Assembly: GCA_016785955.1 (NCBI GenBank)
Contig: JAEUWH010000024.1
Span: 62,001 to 126,000 of the forward strand
DNA length: 64,000 nt
Reading direction: 5' to 3'
Source: Pseudobdellovibrionaceae bacterium
Lineage (GTDB): Bacteria; Bdellovibrionota; Bdellovibrionia; Bdellovibrionales; Bdellovibrionaceae
Both the position numbers and the translations under genes were made by a program. Shown one piece after another: positions 54,671 through 63,418 of the stretch (position 1 is the first letter of the stretch; each line of letters begins with the position of its first letter). Under the pieces are notes generated by a model, which saw nothing but the letters and a program-made list of their open reading frames with translations, was not told the DNA's origin and made no database searches.

Positions 54671-55390
54671 ATGCGAATAGTTGCATATTTATTATTGATG
54701 GTTCTTACAAGCTTTGCGTACGCGCAAGAGCAAGTCAGTTCTTGGGCAAACGAGTCAGAGGCGTCGGTTGTTCAAGTGGGTGGCAATAAGACGTCAGAAA
54801 GTTATAGTGCTAAACAAAAAACGACATATAAGGCCGAAGCCAATCTTACGACGATTTTAGGTCGATACTTACAAACTCGCTCAAGTGGAACTGAAACTGC
54901 AAAACAATGGGAAGCGGCGGCTCGATATGAGCGTGAGTTAACTTCTGACTGGGCAGCATTTATACAGCAAAAAGCGGAAAGTGATACCTATGCTGGTTAC
55001 CTTCAAAGGGATATTTCCGATGTCGGTATCAAGTACTATTTCATTAAGAATCCAGCAGATACTTTTTTTGGCGAGGTCGGTTTGGGGCAAACGAAAACAA
55101 TTTCATCACCGACTTATGAAGTTTCAAGTTATAATTCAGGTCGTGTATACTTAGAATACGGCACGCAAATCAACGAATCTGTTTCTGCAAAATTCTGGGC
55201 CGAATATTCTCCAAATTTTAAAGACTCAGAAGCTTATCTATTGAACTACGAGCCATCAATGAGCGTGATGATGAGTCAGATTTTCTCAATTAAACTTTCG
55301 TACCTAGTTAAATACCAAAATAGACCACCTGTAGGAACGGCAGAAAAAGAAGACACAGCCTTCACAACCGCTCTAGTTGCTAAGTTCTAG
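54671..55390 (+). CDS. DUF481 outer-membrane protein
   Basis: A 239-residue protein with signal peptide MRIVAYLLLMVLTSFAYA and a DUF481-type barrel: WEAAARYERELTSDWAAFIQ, AGYLQRDISDVGIKYYFI, RVYLEYGTQINESVSAKFWAEY, ending in TTALVAKF with terminal Phe, as in barrels folded by BamA. A 294-base upstream space holds two TTGACA boxes (54582, 54593) without a good -10 at standard spacing. Function unknown, envelope-associated. Confidence 0.88.
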   Translation: MRIVAYLLLMVLTSFAYAQEQVSSWANESEASVVQVGGNKTSESYSAKQKTTYKAEANLTTILGRYLQTRSSGTETAKQWEAAARYERELTSDWAAFIQQKAESDTYAGYLQRDISDVGIKYYFIKNPADTFFGEVGLGQTKTISSPTYEVSSYNSGRVYLEYGTQINESVSAKFWAEYSPNFKDSEAYLLNYEPSMSVMMSQIFSIKLSYLVKYQNRPPVGTAEKEDTAFTTALVAKF

Positions 55391-55413
55391 ACTTTGGCCT
55401 CATATTGTTCTTT

Positions 55414-55455
55414 TGCTAAATTCGAATTAAAATAAAATTTAATACGAATTTAGCA
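55414..55455. promoter_or_regulatory. Long inverted repeat before the coiled-coil gene
   Basis: TGCTAAATTCG (55414-55424) pairs perfectly with CGAATTTAGCA (55445-55455), and the interior (ATTAAA/TTTAAT) extends it with bulges. It ends just before the AGGGGAC ribosome site of the gene at 55465. It may be the terminator-like end of the DUF481 mRNA, an operator, or a translation control hairpin. Confidence 0.6.
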
Positions 55456-55464
55456 GGGGACATT

Positions 55465-56700
55465 ATGAATAAACGCACCATTGTTTTAGCATCAATTTTA
55501 TTTTTTAGTTTGAGCTGGGCTCAAGTAGATTCATCGCAAATTGAAGCCGAGGAAGCCAAAATTGATTCTGAGTCCGCCAAGGCTGAAGCCAATGAAAGCA
55601 AACGTCGAGCCGACGAAGAAAAGAAAAAAAAAGAGCATATCCAAAACGAAGCAAAAAAACTGATCGAAAAATATAAAAAAATCGAATACGAGTCAAAACA
55701 GCAAGAAGCTGAATCTGAAAAACAGGCGCAGTTATACAAAAAAGAACAAGACGACGCGCAGAACTTGATTAAAAAAACCGAAGACGATATCGCACGTACG
55801 CAAAAGCATACACAAGACATCAAAGAAAAAACAGCCAAAGCTAAAGAAGAAAAAGACAAATATTTGGTGCAGAAAAAAGAAGTTGAAAATAAACTCAAAA
55901 AACATCAAGAAGACTCTCGTGAATCGGAAAAAGAACAGCAAAAAGCCGATCAAGAAGCCGACAAGGCAAAGTCAGAGACCGCTAATTTACAAAAAGAGCA
56001 AAGGATCAACGAGCAAAAGCTGGCGAAGTCGAAGCAAGACACCGAAAAGTCTCGAGCACAGTTGGCGTCCACTAAGCTTAAAATGGATCAAGAGAAGTCC
56101 AAAACAGAAGCCGAATTAAAAAAAATCGAGACTGAAATAGAAAAAAACAATACAGCAGTTAAGGAGCTAGAGAAGGAGCTTAAACAGGGGGGCGATCAAA
56201 ACGAGCAGACTCAGAAAAATTTGAAAAAGGCCAAATCAGATTCAGAAAAAGTTATATCTCAACGAGAAGAACTGAAAAAGAAAACCGAACAAAATAGGAA
56301 AGAGCATCAAGACACAACTCGCAGTTTAGAAAAAGAGAACGCTCGGCTTCATCAAGAACAGAATGCTCTTAAAGCTGAAATTGACCAGCAAGTTATTGTG
56401 GTTCGCAATCAAGAAGAGAGTGTTAAAAAACTAAACGCGGATCAAATAAAACTGAAAGACGAAATTGAAAAGCTGAAAAAGGATCGTGAGCAAAAAGCAT
56501 CTCGCAACAAAGAACTTGAAATAAAAACTCAAGAGGACAAGATTAAACTCGAGACACTGAACTCAGAGTTGGAAACCGAAAAAACCAAGCTGGAGACTGA
56601 AAAAATAAAAAATGAAGATCTCGAAGCTAAAAACAAAGAAAACAAGGCGCTGATTGAAGAAAAACAGAACGCCTTGAAGAAAACCAAGAAAAAGAAATAA
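55465..56700 (+). CDS. Secreted long coiled-coil protein
   Basis: A 411-residue protein with signal peptide MNKRTIVLASILFFSLSWAQ and then almost 390 residues of Lys/Glu/Gln-rich heptad-like sequence, for example KIEYESKQQEAESEKQAQLY and LEKENARLHQEQNALKAEID. There is no globular domain. Net charge is balanced with a basic end (KKTKKKK). It should form a long extended rod in the periplasm or outside the cell. No family was named; paralogues would be expected in related genomes. It is convergent with the MscS gene, 4 bases apart. Confidence 0.85.
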   Translation: MNKRTIVLASILFFSLSWAQVDSSQIEAEEAKIDSESAKAEANESKRRADEEKKKKEHIQNEAKKLIEKYKKIEYESKQQEAESEKQAQLYKKEQDDAQNLIKKTEDDIARTQKHTQDIKEKTAKAKEEKDKYLVQKKEVENKLKKHQEDSRESEKEQQKADQEADKAKSETANLQKEQRINEQKLAKSKQDTEKSRAQLASTKLKMDQEKSKTEAELKKIETEIEKNNTAVKELEKELKQGGDQNEQTQKNLKKAKSDSEKVISQREELKKKTEQNRKEHQDTTRSLEKENARLHQEQNALKAEIDQQVIVVRNQEESVKKLNADQIKLKDEIEKLKKDREQKASRNKELEIKTQEDKIKLETLNSELETEKTKLETEKIKNEDLEAKNKENKALIEEKQNALKKTKKKK

Positions 56701-56703
56701 TTT

Positions 56704-57798
56704 TTAAAATGCGTTCTGGCTTTGCGTATTCTGTAGGAATAGCTTTTGAGTTGGATAAGCGATTTCAATTTTCATTTTTTCCGCAATCGCTAGAACTTGA
56801 AATAAGAAGTCTTGTTGAACTGCGTTTTCGATATATGCGGCAGGGCTATTCGTGAAAAATGTAATTTGTATATCCACACTGTAGGCACTGAGACTGATCA
56901 GGTGCCCCGAAATTTCGTCTTGATCGACCTGGGGATGAGCTTTTAGATAGTTGAGAATCTCATCGGTAAAGGCTTTGATCATAGGCAGTGGGGTCTCGTA
57001 CGCTAATGTGATGTTATGGCGAATGCGACGTTTTGTTCGTGCCGACAAATTTTCTAACTTTTCTTTGGCGACTGTTGAATTTGAAATCGTCACGATCGAA
57101 TTTACAGGCGTTCTAATCTTGGTAGAACGAAAACCAATTTCGATGACTGTTCCTTCTACATCAAGCACTTTAATGTAGTCGTTAATTTTAAAAGGCTTAT
57201 CGACTAGAATTGTTAATGAGCCAAACAGATTTGCGACGGTCTCTTGACCGGCTAGGGCGATTGCGATACCGCCGATTCCTAAACCGGCCAATATACTGAC
57301 GACGTTGATTCCCAAATTTTGTAGTACGATCAAAACACCAAGTACGACCAGAAAAAATTTTGCGGTTTTAACGGCAAAAGGAATAATTTGATTTGGGTGA
57401 ATGTCATTGGGGTCTGTGTAGCGCTTGGCCCATTCTACAGAGGCGATATCGATACCCATAATCAGCAATTGCAGCCAACGAAAGCCAATCAGAATTTGGG
57501 CGGCAAGTGTCAAATATTTGTCGATATTTTGTGGAAATTGAAACATATCGGTGATCGAAATGAAAAACATCAACGAGATGATCCAGCCAAATGGTCGCTC
57601 GATTTCGGATCGGGTGATTTCGACAATATATATATTTTTATTATTTATAAAAAACGGATTTTTTTTGACTCGTCTTAAAAAAAGCTCAACGGAGCGGCGA
57701 AAAAAAGGAAATAAAAGCAAAAGTATAACTAAGCAGAACCACTTCCATGTTGGCATTAAAATATAGTCGGTTTCGATGACTTTGAAAAAAGAATCCAC
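56704..57798 (-). CDS. MscS-family mechanosensitive channel
   Basis: A 364-residue channel starting at GTG 57798. Four or more transmembrane helices lie in the first 190 residues; the pore helix and following beta domain are visible in ILAGLGIGGIAIALAGQETV and LFGSLTILVDKPFKINDYI, then EGTVIEIGFRSTKIRT, the standard MscS middle domain. It opens on membrane tension and protects from hypo-osmotic shock. Single gene; no clear terminator. Confidence 0.93.
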   Translation of the reverse strand: MDSFFKVIETDYILMPTWKWFCLVILLLLFPFFRRSVELFLRRVKKNPFFINNKNIYIVEITRSEIERPFGWIISLMFFISITDMFQFPQNIDKYLTLAAQILIGFRWLQLLIMGIDIASVEWAKRYTDPNDIHPNQIIPFAVKTAKFFLVVLGVLIVLQNLGINVVSILAGLGIGGIAIALAGQETVANLFGSLTILVDKPFKINDYIKVLDVEGTVIEIGFRSTKIRTPVNSIVTISNSTVAKEKLENLSARTKRRIRHNITLAYETPLPMIKAFTDEILNYLKAHPQVDQDEISGHLISLSAYSVDIQITFFTNSPAAYIENAVQQDFLFQVLAIAEKMKIEIAYPTQKLFLQNTQSQNAF

Positions 57799-57933
57799 GG
57801 AGACCTCGCTGGATAAAAATATAATAACTTATCAAGTGACCAAGTATTGAATGTTTTAGTCGTTACTATTGCAATAACAAGCTATAAAAAACAACTCCAA
57901 AATAGCGATCGTTGATGACTAAAGATAACTATC

Positions 57934-58701
57934 TCACTGACTTAAAATAAGTATCAAACTGCCTAGGGCGATTCGATATATACCAAAGTGTTTAAATCCA
58001 TATCGGCTGACTAGTTTAATAAATGTTGTAATTGCGACGATCGCAATCACAAAAGATAAAAAGCATCCCAGCAATAGCGAGGAGACTTGGTCGCTAGTGA
58101 TGGTGGGGACAATTTTGTAGGACTTATACAAAGTTGCTGCTGCGATTGTAGGAACGGCCAAGAAAAATGAAAATTCGGCGGCGGCTTTTTTGTTATATTT
58201 CAGGGCAAGGCCGCCTAAAATAGTTGCTCCCGATCGTGAGACGCCAGGGATCAGTGCCAGACATTGAAACAATCCCAAGTAAAGGCTTTCTTTATAATTT
58301 AGCTTTTCAAGGCCTTTGCCTTCTGTAGCAGACGATTTGAAATAAAAATCAGACAGGATCAGGACTATGCCACCTATGATCAGTGCCCATGCGACGATTG
58401 CGATACTACCTAGCCATTCGGTGACAAGATCACGCATAAGAAAGCCTATAACGGCGGCAGGAAGAAATGCGACGAAAAGATTTTTGTAGAACTGTAGGGA
58501 CGAGAAGAATGTTTTCCAATAGACCACAATAACAGAAAAAATGGCGCCGAATTGGATGATCACTTCAAAGCTTTTAGTGAAGGCTTCGTTTTCTTTGGCC
58601 AGATAGTGAGAGAAAATAATTAAATGTCCTGTCGATGAAACAGGCAGAAATTCGGTGAGGCCTTCAATCAATGAGTAAAAAAATATTTCCCAAAAAGTCA
58701 T
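57934..58701 (-). CDS. uppP: Undecaprenyl-diphosphatase
   Basis: A 255-residue BacA/UppP membrane phosphatase that recycles the lipid carrier of cell-wall synthesis. The two catalytic motifs are present: EGLTEFLPVSSTGHL (residues about 13-27) and PGVSRSGATI (about 155-164). Eight hydrophobic segments fit the known topology. ATG 58701 has GGGGACATT upstream. It is divergent from the DUF4360 gene. Confidence 0.96.
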   Translation of the reverse strand: MTFWEIFFYSLIEGLTEFLPVSSTGHLIIFSHYLAKENEAFTKSFEVIIQFGAIFSVIVVYWKTFFSSLQFYKNLFVAFLPAAVIGFLMRDLVTEWLGSIAIVAWALIIGGIVLILSDFYFKSSATEGKGLEKLNYKESLYLGLFQCLALIPGVSRSGATILGGLALKYNKKAAAEFSFFLAVPTIAAATLYKSYKIVPTITSDQVSSLLLGCFLSFVIAIVAITTFIKLVSRYGFKHFGIYRIALGSLILILSQ

Positions 58702-58918
58702 AATGTCCCCACAGATGATTTTTTCGCTTAGCAGCGTGGGTGATAAACAGCAAGGTCGAATCAGTCTGTTATATCAAAAATATTTAATTACAACCAGTTA
58801 GACACTTTTTTAATGACACGTGTTCAGAGCCAATTTGGTTTTTTCTGGTTGGTATTCCCATTGCTTAAACGAGTCTCTGAATCATCAGAAATATTTCTGA
58901 TTTAATCAAGGGGGAAAA

Positions 58919-59527
58919 ATGAAAATGACAAATCTACTTTTGGCGGCGGTTACGGCCCTTCTAGTTTCTGAAGCAGCGCTGGCGCAAAAAGGTATTCGTT
59001 TGGGTGCTCCATCTTATGGGGGCAATGGTTGTCCAGCGGGCACAGCAAGTGTGACGTTGAGTCCATCAGAAGATGCATTGAGTATTTTGTTTGATGCTTT
59101 TTCGGTTTCAGCTGGTGGAGAATCAAGAAAGCGCGTGGATAGAAAATCTTGTAATCTTTCGATTCCGGTGGCTATTCCACAAGGTTACAGTGTGGCAGTT
59201 ATTCAGACGGACTACCGTGGCTTCAACTATATTCCTGGGGCAGGAGCGTACACACGTTTAAATACTGAGTATTTTTGGGCCGGTATTCGTGGACCTTTAT
59301 TTTCTAAAATGTGGGTTGGTCCTCAAAATCAAGACTTCACAACCTCAAACGGCATTTTGGCTGAAAGCTTAGTGTGGACACCCTGTGGAGCCAGCGTAAA
59401 CTTACGTGTAAACTCAAGCATCATGGCGCAGACAAACAATCGTATGGATCAAACAGACATCATGGTTGACTCTGCCGACATCACGGCCGGGTTGATTTAC
59501 CATCTTCAATGGAGACGCTGCTACTAG
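58919..59527 (+). CDS. Secreted DUF4360 protein
   Basis: A 202-residue secreted protein with signal peptide MKMTNLLLAAVTALLVSEAA, cleaved after ALA. Four Cys (NGCPAG, KSCNLS, TPCGAS, RRCY end) suggest two disulfides. The GNGCPAGTASVTLSPSEDALSILFDAF region (shown by name: CPAGT and FDAF) and the C-terminal half match DUF4360, a family known from bacteria and fungi, with unknown function. The ribosome site is GGGGGA. The last codons and stop lie inside the first copy of a 55-bp tandem repeat. Confidence 0.9.
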   Translation: MKMTNLLLAAVTALLVSEAALAQKGIRLGAPSYGGNGCPAGTASVTLSPSEDALSILFDAFSVSAGGESRKRVDRKSCNLSIPVAIPQGYSVAVIQTDYRGFNYIPGAGAYTRLNTEYFWAGIRGPLFSKMWVGPQNQDFTTSNGILAESLVWTPCGASVNLRVNSSIMAQTNNRMDQTDIMVDSADITAGLIYHLQWRRCY

Positions 59528-59671
59528 CAGCGTGTCCTATGACACTCTTGGAGTGTCGTGGAATAAATGACGCTGCTACTAGCCGCGTGTTCTACGGCAC
59601 TCTCGGAGTGTCGTGGAATAAATGGCGTTGCTACTAGCCGCGTGTTCTACGGCACTCTCGGAGTGTCGTGG
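59514..59671. repeat. Three tandem 55-bp units each with a hairpin, at a gene end
   Basis: Units begin at 59514 (GACGCTGCTACTAGC), 59569 and 59624 with an exact 55-base period; the third is incomplete. Each holds a hairpin: GACACTC-TTG-GAGTGTC in unit 1 and CACTC-TCG-GAGTG cores in units 2 and 3. Unit 1 overlaps the last four codons and the stop of the DUF4360 gene. Units 2 and 3 share changes (AGCCGCG, TTCTACGG), so the array appears to have grown by duplication of the gene end and its terminator-like hairpin. Confidence 0.9.
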
Positions 59672-59754
59672 GAGTGGTTGGTAGTTGAAAAGGAGTTGGG
59701 GTTTCCCACTCTTTTTTTATGCCATTAATCGACGTTGTTGTTCTGATTTGAAAA

Positions 59755-60348
59755 CTAGTTCTTTGGTGGTGGGAATGAGCTTCGATTTCCGCGAATAAAG
59801 AAAAACATTTCAATTCCCAAATAAGCCAATGCTGAAACCGTCAAGCCGACTCCTTTCAGTAAAGCCCAATTCACAGTGGACCAGTCGAAAGCAGCCCATA
59901 TGGCAAGTGCTGTATGGGCCAGAAAAAATAATCCCAGGCGAAATGTTATCTTACCGAAAAATTCTTGCATCATAGGCGGCAAATCTGGCATCTGCTTTTT
60001 TGCCATTTCTTGCAGAAATGGTTTTTTCATCAGTAGTGAGCCCCATAAAATAATCACCATCAGTGCTTCAGCAAATGCGGGTTGCAGTTTGAACCAGATG
60101 CCGTCATTCATATACAGCGATACGCAACCTAAGCTGATGATCATTGCATTCACGATCCAAGTGATGGTGCTTACTTTTTTATATAAAATTTTTTCAACAA
60201 TGATCTCGACTATGCCCAGGACTAAACCCGCAATTAAACCCCAATAAACTCCGTAGACTTCTTCAACGATCGTGTACACGATCAATGGCACAATGCCAGA
60301 AATTAAAACTAACTTGTTACTAGGTTGTCGTGGACTATGAGATGTCAA
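59755..60348 (-). CDS. YciB/IspZ-like inner-membrane protein
   Basis: A membrane protein of about 197 residues with five to six helices. SGIVPLIVYTIVEEVYGVYW, then LVLGIVEIIVEKILYKKV, and FFLAHTALAIWAAF match the septation protein A (YciB/IspZ) family. I chose TTG 60348, which has GAAGG 7 bases upstream and overlaps the pyrC end by 14 bases; an ATG at 60393 would overlap pyrC by 59 bases. Its E. coli relative links cell division with wall elongation. Here it is coupled to pyrC. Confidence 0.75.
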   Translation of the reverse strand: MTSHSPRQPSNKLVLISGIVPLIVYTIVEEVYGVYWGLIAGLVLGIVEIIVEKILYKKVSTITWIVNAMIISLGCVSLYMNDGIWFKLQPAFAEALMVIILWGSLLMKKPFLQEMAKKQMPDLPPMMQEFFGKITFRLGLFFLAHTALAIWAAFDWSTVNWALLKGVGLTVSALAYLGIEMFFFIRGNRSSFPPPKN

Positions 60349-61687
60349 AGTCTGCACCTTCGCCAGAGTGTGGAATAATAATCGTGTCATCACTCATCGT
60401 GAGCTGTCCTTTGAGAATCACCTGAGTGGGCCATCCTGTTACCCATTTTCCGTCGAAAACGGTCCATTTCGATTTTGAAGCAATCCATTGATTGGTGATT
60501 TGAACTCTCTTGTTCATATCTACTAACGTAAAATCAGCATCCATACCGACTTGAATACGTCCTTTGTTCTTCATTTTAAAAATATCACGTACATTTTCCG
60601 TCATCATTTGTGTCAGTTTTTCTAAACTCAAACGTCCGTTGTTCACATGATCCAACATGATGGGTAAAATTGTTTGTACGCCCGGCATCCCACTAGGTGT
60701 TTGTGGATAGCCACGACTTTTTTCTTCCGCCGTGTGGGGCGCGTGATCAGAACCGATGACGTCGACAACATTGTCGGTAATCGCTTTCCATAAGGAATGT
60801 TGGTGGATCTGATTACGGATCGGTGGATTTTGTTGAGCTAAAGTCCCCCAGCGTTCATAGCATTCTGGTGCGGAAAGAGTCAGATGCTGTGGTAAAACCT
60901 CGACACTGACAAAAGCTTTGTAGTTTGCCAAAAACTCCATTTCTTGCTGAGTCGTCACGTGTAGAATATGGATAGGATGGTGAGTTTTTTTCGCTAGGGT
61001 GACAATACGTTTGGTAGCTAAAAATGCGGACTCTTCATCGCGCCATTGGGGATGGTCTTTGGGATCTTTTGAGTCGGCGAATATTTTTTTGCGTTCACGC
61101 AGACGGTACTCGTCTTCACAATGAAAAATAACTCGACGTTTGGTGTGGTTCAAGATTTTTTCCAAATGAGAATCATCTTCGACCAATAGCGTGCCGGTCG
61201 AGCTTCCCATAAACACTTTGACTCCCGAGCAATGGGGGAGTTGCTCCAGTTGACCGAGTTGAGCATAGTTTTCCGGGCTGCCCCCCATAAAAAAAGCATA
61301 ATGAGTATGACAGCGATTACGAGCACGTTCTAATTTAAAGCGAAAGGCGTCCTCGTTCGTTGTTGAGGGCGAGGTGTTCGGCATTTCGAAAATACATGTC
61401 ACGCCTCCCAGTAAAGCCGCTCGGGTACCAGACTCTAAGTCCTCCTTGTGAGTTAGGCCTGGCTCGCGAAAGTGAACTTGGGAGTCGATAATGCCGGGAA
61501 GTAAATGTAGGTGAGTTGCATCAATCACGCGTGTGGCTTGCGACGATGCAAAGGAGCCGATCGCCGCAATTTTTCCATTTAAAATGGCAACATCCAGTGA
61601 CTCGGATTTAAGTTCACTCCTTAGGTCTAGGTTGATTTGTTTTGGAATCAAGACTTTCGCATTTTTTATTATAAGGTCGTATGTCAT
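60335..61687 (-). CDS. pyrC: Dihydroorotase
   Basis: A 450-residue amidohydrolase of pyrimidine synthesis that closes the dihydroorotate ring. PGIIDSQVHFREPGLTHKED is the metal region; the first zinc His of the usual HxH is Gln (QVH), a variant I recall in several class I dihydroorotases. Other motifs are FEMPNTSPSTT, IFHCEDE, HILHVTTQQEM and DVIGSDHAPHT with the catalytic Asp. The carboxylated Lys is probably replaced in this branch and should be checked. It is translated before the YciB-like gene. Confidence 0.9.
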   Translation of the reverse strand: MTYDLIIKNAKVLIPKQINLDLRSELKSESLDVAILNGKIAAIGSFASSQATRVIDATHLHLLPGIIDSQVHFREPGLTHKEDLESGTRAALLGGVTCIFEMPNTSPSTTNEDAFRFKLERARNRCHTHYAFFMGGSPENYAQLGQLEQLPHCSGVKVFMGSSTGTLLVEDDSHLEKILNHTKRRVIFHCEDEYRLRERKKIFADSKDPKDHPQWRDEESAFLATKRIVTLAKKTHHPIHILHVTTQQEMEFLANYKAFVSVEVLPQHLTLSAPECYERWGTLAQQNPPIRNQIHQHSLWKAITDNVVDVIGSDHAPHTAEEKSRGYPQTPSGMPGVQTILPIMLDHVNNGRLSLEKLTQMMTENVRDIFKMKNKGRIQVGMDADFTLVDMNKRVQITNQWIASKSKWTVFDGKWVTGWPTQVILKGQLTMSDDTIIIPHSGEGADFDIS

Positions 61688-61750
61688 GAATACGATACTA
61701 ACCCCTTGATGGTCTAGGGTCTAGCTATGAGAGCCTCTTGACGAGGGTCG

Positions 61751-62704
61751 TTGTTATTCGAGACAATATACGCTGTGAGTTTTGAAAGCTTTTTAAATTT
61801 TTGGTCAATTCATAATCGTCAAATCATCGAATTCGTCTTCGTGGGGACGTTTGTTTTGATTTTATTTATAATCTATCGGCAATTTTTTTCTAAAGCAGAA
61901 TCGCATGCGACGACGGTTTCTAGTAACTCGGTGAGTATCGATACGTCGGAAATAGAAGAAAAATTGAAAAAGATTTTAGAAAATCAAAGTGCGTTTAAGA
62001 CCACCAATTCAGACGGGGTGGTGGCTCCTGCGCCGACGGTTAGTGCGGCTCCTGTGGTAGCAAATACGGAAGAAATCGAGAAACTTAAAATCGATATAAA
62101 GGAAAAAGAGAAAGTCATTGAAGAGTTAAAAAAAGGTGTGGCACAGCAACCTGTGGGTGCTGTTGGAAATAAAGAGGACGCCAAAAAATTCGAAGAAAAA
62201 ATTAAAGAGCTTGAGGGGCGACTGCAGGAATATGAAATCATCAGCGAAGACATTGCCGATCTTTCGTTTTATAAAGAAGAAAATGCGCGTCTGCAAAAAG
62301 AACTGAGTGCTGGGGGTGCGACTAAAACAGCGACACCGGCTCCAGTGGTTCCGGCCCCAGCGGCAGCGTCTGTTCCAGAGTCTGAAGTGTCGCCCCCTGT
62401 TGCCGCCAGCGAGGCGTCTTCACCGGCGGAAGCGTCATCAGTGTCGGTGGCTGTGTCAGAACCAGTGGTTTCAAGTTCTTCGGTGGCTCCAGAACCTATT
62501 CCTGTTGCCGCTGGCGATGCCATAGCGACTTCGCCTGAAGAAACGGCAGTTGTGGATGACGATATATTAAAGGAATTTGCGGCCGCCGTTGAGGGGCAAA
62601 AGCAGGCCGAATCGGTTTCAGAGTCTCAGGCGGTTGATGCTCAGAAGCTGACCGAGTCCAAAGAGCTTATGGGTGAGTTTGAAAATTTCATAAAAAAAGG
62701 TTAG
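61751..62704 (+). CDS. Single-pass membrane protein with coiled coil and Ala/Pro/Ser linker
   Basis: A protein of 317 residues from TTG 61751 (GAGGG close upstream), or 309 from GTG 61775. One transmembrane helix lies at about 26-44 (VFVGTFVLILFIIYRQFF). A coiled coil follows (EIEKLKIDIKEKEKVIEELK; EEKIKELEGRLQEYE). Residues about 190-265 are an Ala/Pro/Ser/Val-rich disordered linker, and a short helical tail ends it (LMGEFENFIKKG). No enzyme domain. It may be a scaffold between membrane and cytoplasm. The next gene starts 8 bases later. Confidence 0.75.
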   Translation: MLFETIYAVSFESFLNFWSIHNRQIIEFVFVGTFVLILFIIYRQFFSKAESHATTVSSNSVSIDTSEIEEKLKKILENQSAFKTTNSDGVVAPAPTVSAAPVVANTEEIEKLKIDIKEKEKVIEELKKGVAQQPVGAVGNKEDAKKFEEKIKELEGRLQEYEIISEDIADLSFYKEENARLQKELSAGGATKTATPAPVVPAPAAASVPESEVSPPVAASEASSPAEASSVSVAVSEPVVSSSSVAPEPIPVAAGDAIATSPEETAVVDDDILKEFAAAVEGQKQAESVSESQAVDAQKLTESKELMGEFENFIKKG

Positions 62705-62712
62705 AGCCATCT

Positions 62713-63387
62713 ATGATGATTAAAGTCGCACTCTCAATATTAGCATTGACCAGCAGCCTTTGGGCGGCCGTTCCAGCCACATCAAAATCTTCATGGGATA
62801 AGGAACTCGAGGTTTTATCATTGCCTTTGAGTAATCAAAAGCGTCTTTTAAAATCAGATACAGGCACTTTGGATCGGCTAGTTTCCATTGCTCAAGATAC
62901 AACACTGTCTTTGGATTTACGTTGGAAATCCATCATGGCGTTGGGTTTTTTGGAAAGTCGGAGCGTGATGCCAAATTATTTGGTTTTAGCTCAATCTAAG
63001 GAATGGTTTGTAAAAAATGGTCTATTGATTGCGATGGATGAGAATGCTCATCCACAACGTTTTGTCATAGCAAAAAAGTTCGTTAAAGATCCGTCTTTGA
63101 TTGTTCGTTCGTCGGCGTTTGATATTTTAATGCAAGAATCCGGTCACCGAGATATTTTATGGGAAGAGTTGTTTAGTACACAGAATGTAAAAAAAAATCG
63201 TTCGTTGTGGGTGCGTCCAAAAATTATTAAGTACATGAATCAAAATCCTAAACTTCATGAGCGAGCTTTTTTTGAAAAACTGTCTCAAGAAAAGGAGCCA
63301 GAAATTGTCGGCTTGGCAAACAAAGGATTGCAGAAAATCAATGCATTGAGTACTCAGAACCCGACGCAGTCATCAAAAACTTTTTAA
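62713..63387 (+). CDS. Secreted HEAT-repeat-like protein
   Basis: A 224-residue protein with signal peptide MMIKVALSILALTSSLWAA. The mature part has helix-turn-helix repeats resembling HEAT units (LRWKSIMALGFLESRSVMPN; SLIVRSSAFDILMQESG), as found in scaffold proteins. It lacks catalytic motifs. It follows the membrane coiled-coil gene by 8 bases and probably shares its mRNA. It is convergent with the final lipoprotein gene. Confidence 0.75.
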   Translation: MMIKVALSILALTSSLWAAVPATSKSSWDKELEVLSLPLSNQKRLLKSDTGTLDRLVSIAQDTTLSLDLRWKSIMALGFLESRSVMPNYLVLAQSKEWFVKNGLLIAMDENAHPQRFVIAKKFVKDPSLIVRSSAFDILMQESGHRDILWEELFSTQNVKKNRSLWVRPKIIKYMNQNPKLHERAFFEKLSQEKEPEIVGLANKGLQKINALSTQNPTQSSKTF

Positions 63388-63418
63388 GTCGTTTTAAAAG
63401 TCGTTAAGAGGGGAATCA

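Noticed and set aside
55521-55898. Ser/Phe-rich minus-strand open frame opposite the coiled-coil gene
   Set aside because: It is the mirror of Lys/Glu codons on the plus strand, with no ribosome site.
60335-61687. Gln in place of the first zinc His of dihydroorotase as evidence of inactivation
   Set aside because: The QVHFREPG form is, as far as I recall, a normal variant in several class I dihydroorotases, so it was not treated as an anomaly.
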